Source: Paracoccus sp041927875
GTDB taxonomy: Bacteria > Pseudomonadota > Alphaproteobacteria > Rhodobacterales > Rhodobacteraceae
Strand: one strand, 5' to 3'
Length of the DNA stretch: 64,000 nucleotides
NCBI RefSeq assembly: GCF_041927875.1
Contig: NZ_JBHFHN010000002.1
Below, in pieces: positions 63,882 to 64,000 of this stretch (positions within the stretch are counted from its first letter, which is position 1; every line of letters begins with the position of its first letter). Under the pieces are notes generated by a model. That model ran no database searches. It saw only the letters and a program-made list of their open reading frames with translations, and was not told where the DNA came from. A program made the position numbers and the translations under genes.

Positions 63882-64000
63882 ATGCAGGATCTGGCCAAGG
63901 ACATCTGGTTTCCAACCGATCGGGTGCTGATCGGCGGGCGGTGGCAGGCACCGCTGGGCGGCGAGACGCTGGCGCTGATCGACCCCTCGACCGGCGCGGG
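63882..64000 (+). CDS. Aldehyde dehydrogenase, N-terminal fragment (runs off the window)
   Basis: The first 39 codons of an open frame, starting MQDLAKDIWFPTDRVLIGG. The RVLIGGRWQAP and ETLALIDPSTG segments are the standard N-terminal signature of NAD(P)-dependent aldehyde dehydrogenases. The catalytic region lies outside the window, so the substrate cannot be inferred. GGGGGA precedes the ATG. Confidence 0.75.
   Translation, partial: MQDLAKDIWFPTDRVLIGGRWQAPLGGETLALIDPSTGA

Overview
The window is GC-rich, densely packed, and reads as a chromosomal segment of an alphaproteobacterium of the Rhodobacteraceae/Paracoccaceae type, most likely Paracoccus or a close relative. The genus is inferred from several features together: a membrane-anchored CycM-type cytochrome c552 divergent from pheA, an FnrL/FnrP regulator divergent from hemN, the short HisG that needs HisZ, class II (B12-dependent) NrdJ, DUF6476/DUF1489 proteins next to rluD and rpoH, a MocR regulator, and the intergenic 'GAGTATTTGGGCAAAGAGG' repeats. 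There is no sign of a plasmid, prophage, CRISPR array or insertion sequence. Almost everything is core metabolism, transport and housekeeping.

Layout. 1-3683: chemotaxis module (soluble chemoreceptor, cheB, cheD) without cheA/W/R/Y. 3774-8373: cimA, a methyltransferase and a squalene/phytoene-synthase-like gene in an overlapping operon, with cysS upstream and a possible Cys-containing leader peptide before cysS. 8544-11408: rpoH, an RluA-family pseudouridine synthase, DUF6476 and DUF1489. 11549-13840: nrdJ and its terminator. 13943-16011: a two-gene unit (DUF4910-type aminopeptidase-like protein plus AAC(3)-family acetyltransferase) that looks more A/T-rich than its surroundings. 16089-20682: abrB-like transporter and slyX, divergent from hisS-hisZ-hisG. 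20783-25516: MocR regulator, an unknown small protein and a PotABC-like importer without its binding protein. 25620-30578: DUF1127 protein, a large CPA1 antiporter with a cyclic-nucleotide-binding domain, and an arsR-arsC-acr3 operon.

30772-38357: an RND efflux operon (two adaptors and a pump), a ManC-type GDP-mannose enzyme, and a TetR regulator whose upstream motif resembles one before the efflux operon. 38365-43553: FAD-linked oxidase and tesA, divergent from an ybbA/ybbP-type ABC system, the two start codons sharing one CATG. 43562-46717: copper P-type ATPase and an L,D-transpeptidase. 46838-52179: tRNA-Met, xseA, purD, a cluster of intergenic repeats, fnrL and hemN with an FNR box between them. 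52140-59184: a yejABEF peptide importer operon ending in a GT4 glycosyltransferase. 59338-64000: cycM, pheA, an SRPBCC protein, a 5'-nucleotidase-family protein, the 4.5S SRP RNA and the start of an aldehyde dehydrogenase.

Most genes sit in short operons with 1-13 bp overlaps (ATGA, GTGA, TGATG), implying translational coupling. Several intergenic regions end in clear hairpins. The strongest leads for novelty are the composite repeat family, the leader-like peptide before cysS, the unknown gene in the MocR/Pot operon, the atypical DUF4910/AAC(3) pair, the shared TetR/RND motif and the FNR box that lies inside the fnrL reading frame. Nothing was computed or searched: coordinates and motifs were read by eye, and names rest on recognised family motifs.
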